A DNA stretch of 64,000 nt from Opisthocomus hoazin (Eukaryota > Chordata > Aves > Opisthocomiformes > Opisthocomidae), in NCBI RefSeq assembly GCF_030867145.1, contig NC_134414.1, positions 22,152,518-22,216,517 on the forward strand, read 5' to 3'. This document shows positions 1-12,870 of this stretch, piece by piece; position 1 is the stretch's first letter; each line of letters starts with the position of its first letter. The translations under genes and the position numbers were made by a program. The notes below the pieces were generated by a model. That model did no database searches. It was not told where the DNA came from and saw only the letters and a program-made list of their open reading frames with translations.

Positions 1-885
1 AACAACTGGGGTAATAACTTTACCTGGAGATTGGTGACAAGGGGAACACCATAACAATCTGTCTTGGGATCTGTTTGCAACGACATCAAATTGAGCCACC
101 ACTCGGTATATTCAAAGGCATGGCTGCCATCCCAGTGGACCTGGAGGAATGGGCTAACAGGGAGATCACGAAATTCAGCAATGACAAATGCAAAGTCTTT
201 CACTTGCATGGAGGGACCCTTTGCAATAACACAGGCTCTAAAATTCCCAAGAAGCAGCTCTGTGGGAAAGGCCCTGGAGGTCCTGGTGGGCAGCAGACAG
301 GACATGGGATAGCAGCAGGTCCCAGCAATGATGGCAAACAGCAGCCTGTGCTGTAAGAACAGGGACAGAAACAGAGGTCAAGGGAAATTGTGATGCCACT
401 CTATTCAGCACTTGTTACACCACATACAGATGCTGCATTCAGTCTGGTCCTCCGCAACAGAAAAAAAGACATTGATAGACTGGAGTGAGTTCAGGTGAGG
501 CCCCCACGATGATGGGAAACCTGTGCTTGTTCAGCCTGGAGCAAAGACAGCTTTGGGGACACCTAATAGCAGCCCCAGTGCCTATGGAAAGGTCCTTGAG
601 GAGAGGGAGATGGGCTTTCACAATCATGCAGGGAGGGAGGGTGAGAAACAAAAAGGAGAAGCTGAATCAGAAAGGTTCAGCCTGGATACAAGGAGAAACT
701 ATTTCCCTATGAGGACAGTCAGACAAATGTGCAGATTGTGTGGTCTTTGGAGGTTTGCAAGGCCCCACTGGATGAAGCACTGAGCTGCCTGGTCTGACCT
801 GAGACCTGAGCCTGCTGTGAGCAGGAGGCTGGAGCAGAGACCTCTTGAAGTTCACTCCAGTCTGAGCTATCCTGTGGTCCTCTAA
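1..885 (+). mobile_element. CR1 LINE fragment: end of reverse transcriptase plus 3' UTR
   Basis: A divergent CR1 copy that enters from the left edge. Around 80-110 one frame reads a decayed form of the RT active-site region (CNDIKL in place of the usual ADDTKL). Around 140-210 another frame reads EEWANREITKFSNDKCKV, the usual CR1 segment just after the active site. The stretch at about 459-500 (KKDIDRLE) and the stretch from 523 (CTTGTTCAGCCTGGAG) match the CR1 C-terminus and 3' region. The segment from 745 to 870 (gaggtttgcaaggccccactg, gagcaggaggctgga) is the CR1 3' UTR. Many frameshifts and stops make it non-functional. The terminal short repeat is degraded. Confidence 0.8.
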
Positions 886-3544
886 TTCATAATGGTCTTC
901 TTTAGAGACAGCACGTTGGCCAGTGTAGTCTCTGAACTGGTCTGTCAGCTTGTTCAGGTAGACCATCCTGCCATTGCCATGATCATGATCTTGGGGTGTG
1001 GATAACCTTTGACTGTTTCTTTTCTGTGACTCTGCTCTTTTCATGCTATGCAAGGTCAATGCCCAAACAGAAACATTGTCAGATGAAGGGCCATTGGAGA
1101 AAATGAACAACCCCAAAGTCACTCAGGTGAACAGCCCAGAACAGGCTGGGGTAGCAAGAGCAATACCTGTCCCTGGTAGCCAGGCAAACGTCCCCTGTGC
1201 ATGTGCTGTCTGCATTGGACAGGTTCCTTAAAGCCCCGTCCTCCCTGTTCCCACTCAGGAGCTGGGTTTTCATTGGAAATGTTCCTGAGGACATGGTTTA
1301 GACCAGGGTCACTACAAATCTTTCACAGTCCTTTCAAGTTATACTGTCACATTCAGGTGACAGAAAATCCTCACTTAAGGAAAATATTAGAGACCTCCCC
1401 AGAAATTAATCTCATTTAACTACTTTGGGGCTTTTGTATTTTTTCCTGTACATCCATTAGCTATTAACTGAAAAAGATCCCATCACCTCCACCAGTTGAG
1501 GACGGAGTCTCGAGTACCACGTCAAGAGCTCTATAAGGCGCAGTGTCTGTTTTCAGCGTTTTTTTGATGTTTTCGTTTGTTTTGTGGATGTAAAATATCA
1601 CATACTCCATTTTCAAAGACCTTTTCTTTTTATTATGATGACTCAAATCCTCACTAGCGTCAAAAGGCCCACAGCACACTCAGATAAAGGCAGATTGCAG
1701 CTTTTTTTTTTTTTGACTGTGTGCTATGCAAGGCAGTTTACAGTGTGCTGCCCAGCCTTGCCTCTGCTTCCTCTAACTTTAGTTGCTACCTCTTATTTCA
1801 GTTAAGCAGGAGCCTGGTGACCATCCATGCTCCTTTTCCTTCACCATTCTATCTTTTCTATGCATATATCTTTCTGCAGCAACAGCCTCTCAGAAAATAT
1901 GCGATATGTGTGAAGTTATCCCAGTTCTGCCACTCTGTGTGACCACGTTGACATTGGGGTGGCTGTGCTGGAATGATGCTGAAACAGGGCTGACTTTGCC
2001 AGCACACTGGCAGTGAAGTGCAAAGTGGTTGTGTCATTTCTGAGCAAATTAATCGGGTCATTCAAATGCACAAAATCTGCTGAACTGGACTGAAAATCTC
2101 ACAGACATGAAGATACTTGCTTGTGTAAATATTTGCCAGTTACGGTCTTAACTCAAGAAGTAATGACAGGAAGCCAAAGGGCACAGCTTAGGAAATAGAA
2201 GACGTACAGATTCTGGAAATGTCCTGGCTCTTTGGGGGCTTTGTTCTGATTCATCACTGTGGCTTTTGTACTTCGTGTAAGAAGTGATGACAATTTTTCT
2301 TATCTATTTGGTGAAGAAAACTTTTCTCCTGTGACTTTTATTTGACTTGTTTGCTGCAATTTCTTCTTCTGAGTGTCACACAGGTTCCCACCAGCTTTCT
2401 GTTCTGTTCATATCAAGTTCTTTCAGTCTTTCTAAAGAGGATTTGTCCCCTACTCTTTTTATCAGAAACTTTTTATAATTTCCTTTGCTTATAGTTTGAA
2501 TCTGTCAGATTTCTTCTGGTTTACCAGTATCTTCCTGTAGTGAAGTGCCTAGGAGTGTGTACAGCTATCCAATTGCAATCTTTCCTAAAGACATATGAAA
2601 AAAGAATAATTACTTCTCTGGCCTTATAAATGATACCCCATAGCATAATATGCCAAAATACTTTGTCTTCTGCAGCAGAAATCATGGTGCATACACATAT
2701 TTAGCATTTTTGATTTGTTATCTCATATCAACTTCGAGATTAATAAGTTATTAGGAACTTTGGAGCACCCTGAACCCTCTGGGACTTTTCCCTTTAGATA
2801 TAAGCATCTGCTTCATTAATGCCATTATAATTTATTCATCACTCTCTGATGTTCTGTTAGATTCCTCTCTGGTTTCAAAGTTAGAATTAAATACGTGTAT
2901 GAACCATGTTCACTTCTGACAGAGTAGAGGCGCTCCAGGAACTGATGAGTTCGACATTTAGCTGATGAATGACAGTCAGTCTCTTGCAGCAAGCTCAGTT
3001 ATCAGTTAGATTATGAGTTTTGGAGGATGGAAATTACTGTTTTTCTTCAGTGTAATCTTTCGCCACTGATGTCAAAAGGTGTTTTACATCTGATGTCAGT
3101 GAACTCATACGAGGAATTCAGGTTATCTTTTACTTTCAGAAATAAACCTTATTCAGGGTATAACAGGAGACACAGTAGGTCCCATGTTTTTTGGAATCAT
3201 TAAATCTGCTCTGGCTGGTAATATAATAGATGTGTTATTATTCAACCACGACTTCTTAGGCTGGATGGGAAATGTTCAGTGACTCTCCAGCTCCTCTGTT
3301 AAGCCAAAGATAAGAGGCCATTATAGTTAATTTAGGGCTAAAATCTGCCCAAGTCGTAAAGTCTTAGATTGTTCTGATTTTATTAGCAGTGACTTCTGCA
3401 CGCAGGCTGGAAACAGACCCCTAGCTACTGCACGCTGAATTCAGTGGCTCTGCCCATCAAAGGTTGGAGAACAGCAGCAGAAACCCTGTAGAAGCCCATC
3501 TGACTGCAGCTTGGATTTCAAGGCCAAACTTCAGAGGGACCAGT
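886..3544. other. Non-coding stretch, no gene seen
   Basis: AT-rich sequence with only short, unrecognised open frames. A poly-T run lies near 1701-1713. No splice-bounded exon chain or RNA gene was recognised. Confidence 0.5.
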
Positions 3545-3952
3545 TGTTATGGTTTGGCTGCGGCCGGCAACAAAAGTGCCACGTGGCCGCCCCTCCCCCT
3601 GCCGGGGCGCGGAGGAGAATGGAAAGAAACAGGCAGAAACTGGTGGGTCGGGATAAGGGCAGTTTAACAGAACAGCAAACAAAGGGAACAGTAACAACAA
3701 TGATACAGATAAGGAGAAAATACGACACAAACTGCAGAACACAGAGAGCCGCTCTCCCCGACCACCGCTGCCGCGCACTCCCGAGCTGCGAGTGAGTTCC
3801 CGCTGCCCAGCTCCCCCCCACCGGAACCCAGCATGACGGTTACATGGTATGGAATACCCTGCTCTGTTTGGCCAGGTTGGGTCAGCACGCCTGGCTATGT
3901 CCCTTCCTGGATTCTGGTGAAAATTAATCCTGTCCTGGCCAAACCCAGGACA
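3545..3952 (-). mobile_element. Solo LTR, ERVL-like, with 5-bp target-site duplication
   Basis: The element starts TGTTATGG and ends CCAGGACA, so it has TG...CA ends. It is flanked by the direct repeat CCAGT at 3540-3544 and 3953-3957. Read on the minus strand it has LTR layout: a U3-like start, the segment GGTATTCCATACCATG shared with other ERVL-type LTRs in this window, and a GC-rich 3' part. No internal retroviral sequence is attached, so recombination to a solo LTR is inferred. A 5-bp duplication fits class III (ERVL) elements. Its high GC and CpG content contrasts with the flanks. Confidence 0.8.
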
Positions 3953-3982
3953 CCAGTTCATTCTCCTTTTGCCCTTGTGTCT

Positions 3983-6735
3983 AGAGATCACATTACTGAA
4001 ACTTGGTGGGAAGAATCTCATGACTGGATTGTGGCTGTTGATGGATACAGGCTGTTCAGAAGTGACAGGTGAGGAAAGAAGGGTGGAGGTGTTACCCTCT
4101 GCATAAAGAAATGGATAGAGTGTGAAGAGCTGCCTCTGAAGAACAGCCATGAGCAGGTAGAAAGCCTATGGGTAAGAATCAGAGACCAAGGTAACAAACA
4201 GAACCTTGTGTTTGGTGTCTGCTACAGGCCGCCTACTGAATGGGAGCCTACTGACAGAGCCGCCTTCCTCCAGCTCCAGGAGGCTTCGCACTCACAGGCT
4301 CTCATCCTACTGGGGGACTTCAGTCACCCCAACATATGCTGGAAAAGTAGGACGGTGAGCTGTAGGCAATCCAGGAGACTCCTGGAGTGCATTGAGGATT
4401 ACTTCTTAAGCCAGGCAACAGATAGCACTACCAGAAGGGATGCAATACTGGACCTGTTGGACACCAACAAGAGTGAGCTAATTAGTGAAGTCAAGATTCA
4501 AGGCACCCTGGCCTGCAGTGATCATGCACTCGTGGAGTTCAGTCCTGAGAGATATGGGTCAGGCAAAGAGTGAAGTCAGGACCTTTAGGAAATCACACTT
4601 CCAGCTCTTGAAGGAGTTAGACAATAGGAACCTCTAGGAAACGGCCCTCAGGGACAAGGCTGCAGAACAGAGCTGTCAGATCTTTAAGGATGCTTTCCAT
4701 AAAGCAGAAGAGCTCTCGAACCCAGGTGTAAGAAACGAGAAAAAGAAGGCAAGAGAATGGCATGGCTGTGTCGAGACAGGCTGGTCAAACTAAAGGGCAA
4801 GAAGGCAATGCACAGGCAGTGGAAGCAGGGACAGGTATCCTGGGAAGAGCATAGGGATGCTGCCTGGTTGTGTAGGGATGAGGTCAGGAAGGCCAAGGCA
4901 CAGCTAGAGATAAACCTAGCAAGGGGTGCAAAGAATAATAAGAAAGGCTTCTACAGGTATGTTAGCCAGAAGAGGAAGGTCAAAGAGAGCGTACTCTTCC
5001 TATGAACAAGACTGGCAAACTGGTAATGACGGACAAGGAGAAGTCTGAAATACTCAACAATTTTTTTGCCACAGTCTTCACTGACAACCTCTCTTCCCAC
5101 ACCTTTCAAGTGGATGGACCGAAGACAAGGACTGGGCGATGCAAAGTCCCTCCCACTGTAAGAGAAGATCAAGTTCATGATCACCTGAGGAACCTGAACA
5201 TACATAAATCTATGGGACCTGATGAGATGCATCCCAGACTCCTGAGGGAATTGGCTGATGTCATTGTCAAGCCACTCTCCAGGATATTTGAAAGGTCATG
5301 GCAGTCAGGAAAAGTCCCTGGTGAGTGGAGGAATGGAAGCATTATGACCATTTATAAGAGAAAGGATGACCCTGGGAACTACCGACCTGTTAGCCTCACC
5401 TCTGTGCCTGGGAAGATCATGGAGCAGATCCTCCTAGCAGCTATGCTAAGGCACATGGAGGACAGGAAAGTGATTCGAGACAGCCAGCATGGCTTCACCA
5501 AGGGCAAGTCTTGCCTGACCAACCTAGTGGCTTTCTATGATGGCGTGACTAGATCAGTGGACAAGGGAAGAGCTATGGATGTGATCTATCTGGACTTCTG
5601 TAAAGCCTTCGACACAGTCCCTCACAACATCCTTCTCTCTAAATTGGAGAGATATGGATTTGATGGGTGGACTGTTTGGTGGATGAGGGATTGGTTGGAA
5701 GGTCACAGCCAGAGGGTAGCGGTCAACAGCTTGACGTCCAAACAGATGCTTGTGACAAGTGGTGTCCCTCAAGTGTCCATATAGGGACCAGTACTGTTTA
5801 ATATCTTCATCAATGCCATAGACAGCGAGATCGAGTGCACCCTCAGTAGATTTGGAGATGACACCAAGCTGAGCAGGGCGGTCAATATGCCTGAGGAATG
5901 GGATGCCCCCCAGAGGGACCTTGACAGGCTTGAGAGGTGGACCTATATGTAGTTCACAAGGTTCAACAAGGCCAAGTGCAGGGTCCTGCACATGGGCTGG
6001 GGCAACCCCCCTTATCAATACAGGCTTGGGGATGAATGGATGGAGAGCAGCCCTGCTGAGAAGGGCTTGGGGGTGTTGGTTGATGAGAAGCTCAACATGA
6101 CCTGGCAGTGCACGCTCACAGCCCAGAAGGACAGCCATGTCCTGGGCTGCATCAAAAGCAGCGTGGCCAGCAGGTCAAAGGAGGGGATTCTGCCCCTCTG
6201 CTCTGCTCAGGTGAGGCCCCACCTGGAGTACTGCATCCCGCTCTAGAGCCCCCAGTACAGGAAAGACCTGGAGCTGTTGAACTGGGTCCAGAGGAGGACC
6301 ACAAAGATGATCAGAGGGCTGAGCACCTCTGCTAATGAGGAAAGGCTGAGAGAGTTGGGATTGTTCAACCTGAAGAAGAGACGGCTCCAGGGACACCTTA
6401 TGCAACCTTTTGTTACTATAAACGGGTTTACAAGAAAGATGAAACAAACTTTTTAGCAGGGCCTGTTGCAATAGGACAAGGTTTTAACTATAAGAGGGTA
6501 GTTTTAGGCTACATATCAGGAAGAAATTTTTCACAGTGAGGGTGATGAAACACTGGAACAGGTTGCCCAGACAGGTGCTAGATGCTCCATCCCTGGAAAT
6601 GTTCAACGTCAGGTTGGACGGGGCTCTGAGCAAACTGATGCAGTTGAAGGAGTACCTGCGTCTTGCAAGGGGTTTGGGTTAGTTGACCTTTAAAGGTCCC
6701 TGTCAACCAAAACCATTCTATGATTCTGTGATTCA
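3983..6735 (+). mobile_element. CR1 LINE, 5'-truncated, with decayed endonuclease and reverse transcriptase
   Basis: It starts in the endonuclease domain (ITETWWEESHDWIV near 3990), continues through further endonuclease sequence (GVCYRPP and LLGDFSHPNICW, 4208-4573) and a linker (4757-5005). The RT domain (5002-5784) contains [19 protein letters not shown], the [13 protein letters not shown] box and [11 protein letters not shown]. The frame stops at 5782-5784, where the family normally has leucine in the GVPQGSVLGP segment, and the active-site box reads FGDD (5851-5862) instead of FADD. The 3' UTR follows, ending in the typical ATTCTATGATTCTGTGATTC repeat at about 6716-6735. Non-functional because of frameshifts and stops. 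Confidence 0.93.
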
Positions 6736-7195
6736 GCAAGCATCTCCAATGGTGAGGGTATGTTGGGAGGGATGAGATGGGGGTAGAGCTTTGTCAGCAT
6801 TCCCCTATGATCCATCTACATCTGCTGCAGAGAGAGCTGTCAGAATGCCAGGGCCTGTCAGCATGTGCTGATGCAGGGCAGTGGCAGGTTGCAGTTCCCC
6901 GGAGGAACGAGTTTCGCCTCTGGAGACAAGGACATGCTGCCCCGCAGTGAAAGGGAACTGTAGAGACCAGAGGTTTGCCATCTCTAGGGAAGTAATTTCT
7001 GAAGTGCTGAAAGAAAGAAATTGTTAGCAATTTTCTGGGAAAGAAACAGCATGCGAGTTATTGATTGATTCGTATTGTCAGGTAATCTGAGTGCAAACTT
7101 TCTGTGAGGAAAGGCCAAAGTGTCAAATACGTATTTTACCATTTTTGAGAACGTCTACATTAAACTGACAACAGGCAGAACTAGAGTCCCCTCAC

Positions 7196-7224
7196 TTTGG
7201 AAGCATATAATATATGCTTCCAAA
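7196..7224. repeat. 29-bp near-perfect palindrome
   Basis: TTTGGAAGCATATA is followed by one A and then its exact reverse complement TATATGCTTCCAAA. The 14-bp arms are perfect with a single-base centre. It lies in AT-rich sequence with no gene nearby. Confidence 0.95.
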
Positions 7225-8053
7225 TTTCAATAGCATTGTCATATAATTCAAGTGTTTGCTTCAATCATTATTCATATCTTCTGTTAGCCCTGGAATTGGG
7301 AAAATAATGGAAATATTCATAGAATGTATCAGTCCCCAAATTCCATGAATCTTATTGAATAAATTATTCAACTATTATTATCTCCCTCTGCCCCCTCACT
7401 CCTCCTGGTCCCCAGGGATTTTCAGATGACTACCCGAAAGGAAGAACAGATACAGATGCAGGTGTTCGTCTAGGGTGGGGACGCTACACCTGTCTTCTAT
7501 GACCCAGGTGGATGGACATGAACATGCAATGCAGTGTGTGTGGCTCCTCCATTTCGTTTTGTGTGTGGGACCCCAAATAATATTTCTGTACAAAAGCCCA
7601 AAATGACATCAGATGTGTAGGCATAGACAATGGAATCACATCCTGAATAATGTTTAAATAAATACACTTTCTTCAGGGGCAGATTGTGTCTGAGGTGACC
7701 CTGATTGTCACTGCCCAGGGACAGATCGGGCAGCAGCATCTTCTCCTTGGTGTCTGCAGCTAAGCTGTGCTTTTTGTTGCTTCTGGGAACACATCAGGTA
7801 GGAGAGGGGCAGTGCTCTTCCAAATTTGTTGTGGCAGTACTGGAAGCTTGTGCTCTCTAATAAATGGTATTTACTCAGATAATTTTATCAACTCAAGGCT
7901 TAATTTTGGACTATATGCTGCTATTGGTATTGAAACTGAATTCTTCACCCCCTGCAATGAAGTAATCTTTAGGACAGGGCTGCACCTTGCAGTCCCAGGC
8001 GGAAGTATCTTGGAGTTATGGGCTTTGCATGTTTGCAACCAGGAAGGTACTTG

Positions 8054-8092
8054 CAACATTGCATGCCCTGTCTGTACAGGCATGCAATGTTG
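8054..8092. repeat. Inverted repeat, 14-bp perfect arms, 11-nt loop
   Basis: CAACATTGCATGCC at 8054-8067 is the exact reverse complement of GGCATGCAATGTTG at 8079-8092. The 11-base spacer (8068-8078) could form a hairpin loop. The stem is shorter than a typical animal pre-miRNA stem. Confidence 0.95.
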
Positions 8093-11000
8093 TGTGGGAA
8101 AAGGCCTGAGAGCTTCGTGTACCTTATGAGGTAGAGTGTAGGATCTGATCAAGAGGGCATGGACCTGAAACTCCTAGTGCCAGTCTACACAGGCCAACTC
8201 TATGAGCAGGTCCCGGCATTGCTCCTCCTCATCGTCTTGCCTGTCTAGTTGTCAGGACATTAGGGTAGATGCTTTTTCATAGCATCTTGTACAGTGTGAC
8301 ATACTGACAGGTGCACTGAGTCCTGCTCCCTCTCACAGTTCAAAACGAAGGCAAGGCAGGAGGAAAAGATTCATTTTCTCTAAGCTTGTATGTCTACAGG
8401 GCAGGCGACTGGAACCCAGGCTCCCTTTGGAGCTCAGTGGGGTTCTTACCTGATGAGGGAAATTGGAGAGCATGGTGCCTCATTTTAACCTTTCTGCAAG
8501 GTAGGGACAGGACAAATTGCATCCCTGTGTCCCCTGTTTCTGTCTGGTGGCTGTATGGAGACCAGATCAGACACAGACACCCACTCCTGCTTTGTGGATA
8601 TCAACTGTTGATCCCATAAAGCCCATGGGTGTATGGCCTCAGAGGTCCCAACACCACACTGAGCCCTGTGTGTCCATGGGAGTATCCCCACGCTGCAGGG
8701 GACTGGGGAGCTATAGGAGAGCCCGTAGCGTTTCTGTTGCGGGACTAACTCCATTTAGTCAGGGCTGCTGGTGATCTACCCTACAGGTTTGCTGTTTACA
8801 AATGAACCTCTTTACATATTTACCACAGTCATTACCACTGAGATGGAACTGTCTTAGCAGAAAAAGTCCTTATTACTCATCTAATAGTTGCTGTGTTCCC
8901 CCCACCCTGTCTGAAGCGTGTGATAGACGATAGCTGCCCAAAGCCTTCTCTGTCTCCATGTAACCACCACTTGCTGCAAGTGTCCATTCAACACTGCAGG
9001 CATCAGGCTTGCAAAAGCTAAGCCACATTTGTGGACAGGAGCAGCAACCCGCAGGAGTTACATGTTGCTTTTATTGCTCCCTCTGATCATTTACAATTTA
9101 CTTTTTGAAGTCTGTCTCTAACAAGTGATGTTCACCTCATCTCAGCCTTCTGCAGCCTGATCCGTTCTCCCGCCCTTCACCCCGTGAGCAGGGCATCCTC
9201 CTTAAGCCATTTCCCTTGGCATCGTGAGAAGTGAGCATAACTGTTACTGACCCCAAGGCACTGAGTGATTAATCTGAGGGAAAAATATTGCTGAGGCTAT
9301 TTTCACCATCCAATTTGTGAAAATATTTTTTTCCAAAGGCTTAGTTTTTCATTATCCAACTGTCACAAACGTTTCCATTATACCCTTCTGCGTGTGGCTG
9401 CTCTTAGGCTTTTGTCTGTCTGCTTCTCTCCCTTCCTCGACTCTTGGTTTGTGTGGAATGCTTCAGAAACTCCTGTCCTTTCTAATGCCATGCACTGGTT
9501 CAGGTCAGTGGGGGTGGGGGGAAGCAGTGTTCACATTCAAATACACATAGGCTTGTCCTTAACTTGTAGTCTTATAAATGTCAGCTTGTAATCTGCATGT
9601 AAGTGCTTCACAGTAATAAAGCTGTAGGACAAAAGCAAGATGAAGTGTGAGTTACGAGGCCGTGGAGATGGTACAGCAACCCAGGTCCTCTATAATGTGG
9701 CGTAGCCCAGCTGTTTTGCCCTGACCGGAGATTTTTCCCAAGGGAAACATGAAACCAGTCCTTCATGAGTTGCAAACCAAACCACAGACTTTGCCTTTCA
9801 GGCTGTGATAGGCTAAAATGAAATGGGCAGAAAACACTCGATAGACACAAACTCCTTTGAGTTTTCCCTCCCAGACACTGCAAGTTTTCAAAGAGCAGTT
9901 GATGGCTGGTCTGCTGTTTAGCTGTCTGTGACCTTGCTGTTGGAGCACTGCACAAGGACCCTATGGACAGTGGAACGCCGTTTGCCAGCCGCCTAGTGCT
10001 CCTAGCCCGAGAATTATGGAAACCTGCAGAAACCAGGGGGAAATGTGTTTCTTACTTCCTTTTTAAATGACTGCTCGCTTCATAGCAATCCCTGCAGCTG
10101 CTTGCAGAACGTGCATGGGAGGAGCAGTGCCAGCTCATGTAGTGGGGTCTTCAGTCGTGTCCTGTCATCAGAGGGTAGAGTTTACTGAAATGCTTCTCTC
10201 AGGTACAGTGTGGGCAGAATTGCTCATCACATTCACTCATTTTAGCCAAAGAAAGGAGACAACTTGTTTGGTGACACCTTCAGTGGTGAATGAGGCTGCA
10301 AGCACAACCCCTGGAACAGCACCCATCTTTTTTCTCATTGAAGCTCTGCATGCTTCAATGTGTGCCTGCAAGCTTCCTTCATGCTCTGAATAAAGCCCAC
10401 CATGAAGCCAGTCTGAGCACATTGCGTGTGCCTCTTCCTTCATGAGAAGGGAATTAGCCTTACCAGGGCTGCAATCTGGATGAGAGGGCTGCATACGGGC
10501 CCGAGGAGGAGATAAAATCCCCTCGCTGACCTGAATGGATCACCATCGGTATCATGGGTGAGAATGCAAAGCAAGTGTCTTCTCACCCACATCATCCCAT
10601 CAAGGGATGAGACGCAGAGCCCACCCAGACCAGGGAGCTGCAACGATCTGTATTTCTCTTCACTAGAGGACAGCACAGGGTGTACAGTAGAAGAAATATC
10701 TTCCCCAGCATGGCTGTCTGTCCTGCCCTGGTGCAGACTGAAAGCGTGTTTCATGCTGTGGGTCTGAGACACAAATTTCTGCATACATACAAGAGCTGTG
10801 AGGTCCACACCATGATCCTCCAAGAGGACTTCCAGAGTGGTTCCTGGTAGGGAGCTGCGGGTGTGTGGCTGGTCCCAGCCAGCCCCATCAAGCCATGATG
10901 TCTCCCTCCCTCTTGCAGCCTCACCCCAAGTTGTGTGACATCCCCCCTGCGCGGGACCTGCCCTCACCACTGCTCCTGGAACGCTTGTGGCTCACAGGGT

Positions 11001-11543
11001 TCAGCTTTGGTGTCCCTGCTGAGCCCTGAGTGAGAGCTGGGGCAGCACTGGGGCATCTTGTACCCTTTCTGTTTTCTGTAAGAGCTCCTCTGTCCTCTGT
11101 CACAGCAAGAAAACTGCTCAGTTCTTGTGGTTTAAATCAAATCAGGATCAAAGCAATTTTTAGATTTTTTAATGACATATAATTAACTGGCAATCAGTGA
11201 ACTGTACATGCAGGATCAATATCAGTAATACAACAGACAAACCACAGAACTAGATGCCTATGAAATGTTAATAAACACCTAGAAATTTCAAAATAGCCTG
11301 CATAGCTAATCCCCCAAAGCTCTAATCCCACAGCATCCACAGTTACACGCACACCACCTCCTCAGAGGCCGCACAGGCCACCAGCACTCACCCCTCTCCT
11401 GGCAATGGGAGCTGCCCTACTCTCACACCCCTCCTGTGAGATGCGGGTTCTCCCCCCACACACACCAGTGACACAGGGCCCCCCCACACACGGGTGCTCC
11501 AGGTGTGCATCCCCACTGTGGCATTGCGTGCTGTCACCCCGCT

Positions 11544-12870
11544 AGAATAGAATAGACTATTTCAGTTGGAAGGGACCTACAACGATCATCTAGTCCAACT
11601 GCCTGAACACTTCAGGGCTGACCAAGAGTTAAAGCATGTTGTTAAGGACATTGTCCAAATGCCTCTTAAACACTGACAGGCCTGGGACATTGACCACATC
11701 TCTAGGAAGTCTGTTCCAGTGTGTGACCACCCTCTCAGTAAAGAAATGTTTCCTCATGGCCACTCTGAACCTCCCCTGGTGCAGCTTTGCACCATTCTCA
11801 CACGTCCTATCACTGGATCCCAGGAGAAGAGCTCAGCACCCCCCTCTCCACGTCCCCTCCTCAGGAAGCTGTGGAGAGCAATGAGGTCGTCCCTCAGCCT
11901 CCTTCTCTACAAACTAGCCAGGACAAAAGTCCTCAGCCTCTCCTCACAGGACATGTCTTCCAGCCCTTTCACCAGCGTTGTTGCCCTTGTCTGGATGCAT
12001 TCAAGGACCTTTACATCATTCTCAAATTGTGGGGCCCAGCACTGCACACAGCACTCAAGGTGAGGCTGCACCAACACTGAACACAGGGGGACGATCCACC
12101 CTTTTGACCAGCTGGTTGTGCTGTGTCTGATGCACCCCAGGGTGCTGTTTGCCCTCCGGGCTGCCAGGGCACGGGGCTGGCTCCTGTGGAGCCTGCTGCC
12201 AGCCAGCACCCCCAGGTCCCTTTCTGCAGGGCTGCTCTCCAGCCTCTCCTCTCCCAGTTTATACTTTTATGCAGTATTACTCCACCCTAGGTGCAGAATC
12301 CGGCATTTTGACTTGTTATATTTCATGCTATTAATCCTAGCCCAACGTTCCAACCTATCTAGATCCCTGTGCAAGGCCTCTTGCCCCTCAAGAGAGTCAA
12401 CAGCACCTCCCAGTTTGGTATCATCAGCAAACTTGCTAACAGTGCATTCAACTCCTGCATCCAGATTGTTTATAAATATATTGAACGGCACTGGCCCTGG
12501 AATTGAACCCTGAGCAACACTGCTGGTGACTGGTCACCAGCCAGATGTAGCCCCATTCACTGCAACCCTTTGAGATCTTCCCTTCAGCCAGGTCTGCACC
12601 CAGCACACTGTGAACCTGCTCATCCCACAGTTGGACAACTTGTCCAGAAGGATGCTGGACAGTATCAGAAGCATTACCTAAATACAGAAACACTACATCT
12701 ACCGCCTTCCCTTCATCCAGTAGGTGGGTGACCTTATTATAGAAACATATCAAATTGGTTCCACAGGACTTTCCCTTTGTGAACCCATGTTGACAACAAC
12801 ACTATCTGGATGCCAGGTCCTCATGGTGTCCAATGGGATGGCTGCTCTGCCCAGCCTCAACAGAGGTTGG
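11544..12870 (-). mobile_element. CR1 LINE fragment, minus strand
   Basis: Its 3' end is at about 11544 (AGAATAGAATAGAC, the complement of the CR1 terminal repeat), followed by GTTGGAAGGGACCTACAACG, the conserved CR1 3' UTR in reverse. Further right, the minus strand reads RT C-terminal sequence (QTRATTLVKGLEDMSCEERLR around 11930-12010) and the active-site region ([20 protein letters not shown] near 12420-12470). The block at 12448-12753 is a frameshifted RT segment. FADD is intact here, but the copy is truncated at its 5' side and broken. Confidence 0.9.

Larger units (their letters stand above)
6736..11543. other. Non-coding stretch, no gene seen
   Basis: No recognisable gene. Two notable inverted repeats lie at 7196-7224 and 8054-8092 and are listed separately. 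The open frames here, such as 10440-10970 on the minus strand, have no recognised family, repeat pattern or splice context. Confidence 0.5.

Noticed and set aside
667..1122. 151-residue minus-strand open frame
   Set aside because: Half of it is antisense to the 3' end of a CR1 copy, and no family was recognised.
5002..5784. 260-residue reverse transcriptase frame as a functional gene
   Set aside because: It is part of a CR1 LINE, stops in the middle of RT, has a changed active site and frameshifts on both sides.
8054..8092. Hairpin as a bacterial-type terminator or a classical microRNA precursor
   Set aside because: The DNA is vertebrate and no T-run follows. The 14-bp stem is too short for a normal pre-miRNA.
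12118..12513. 131-residue plus-strand open frame
   Set aside because: It is antisense to CR1 reverse transcriptase sequence on the minus strand.
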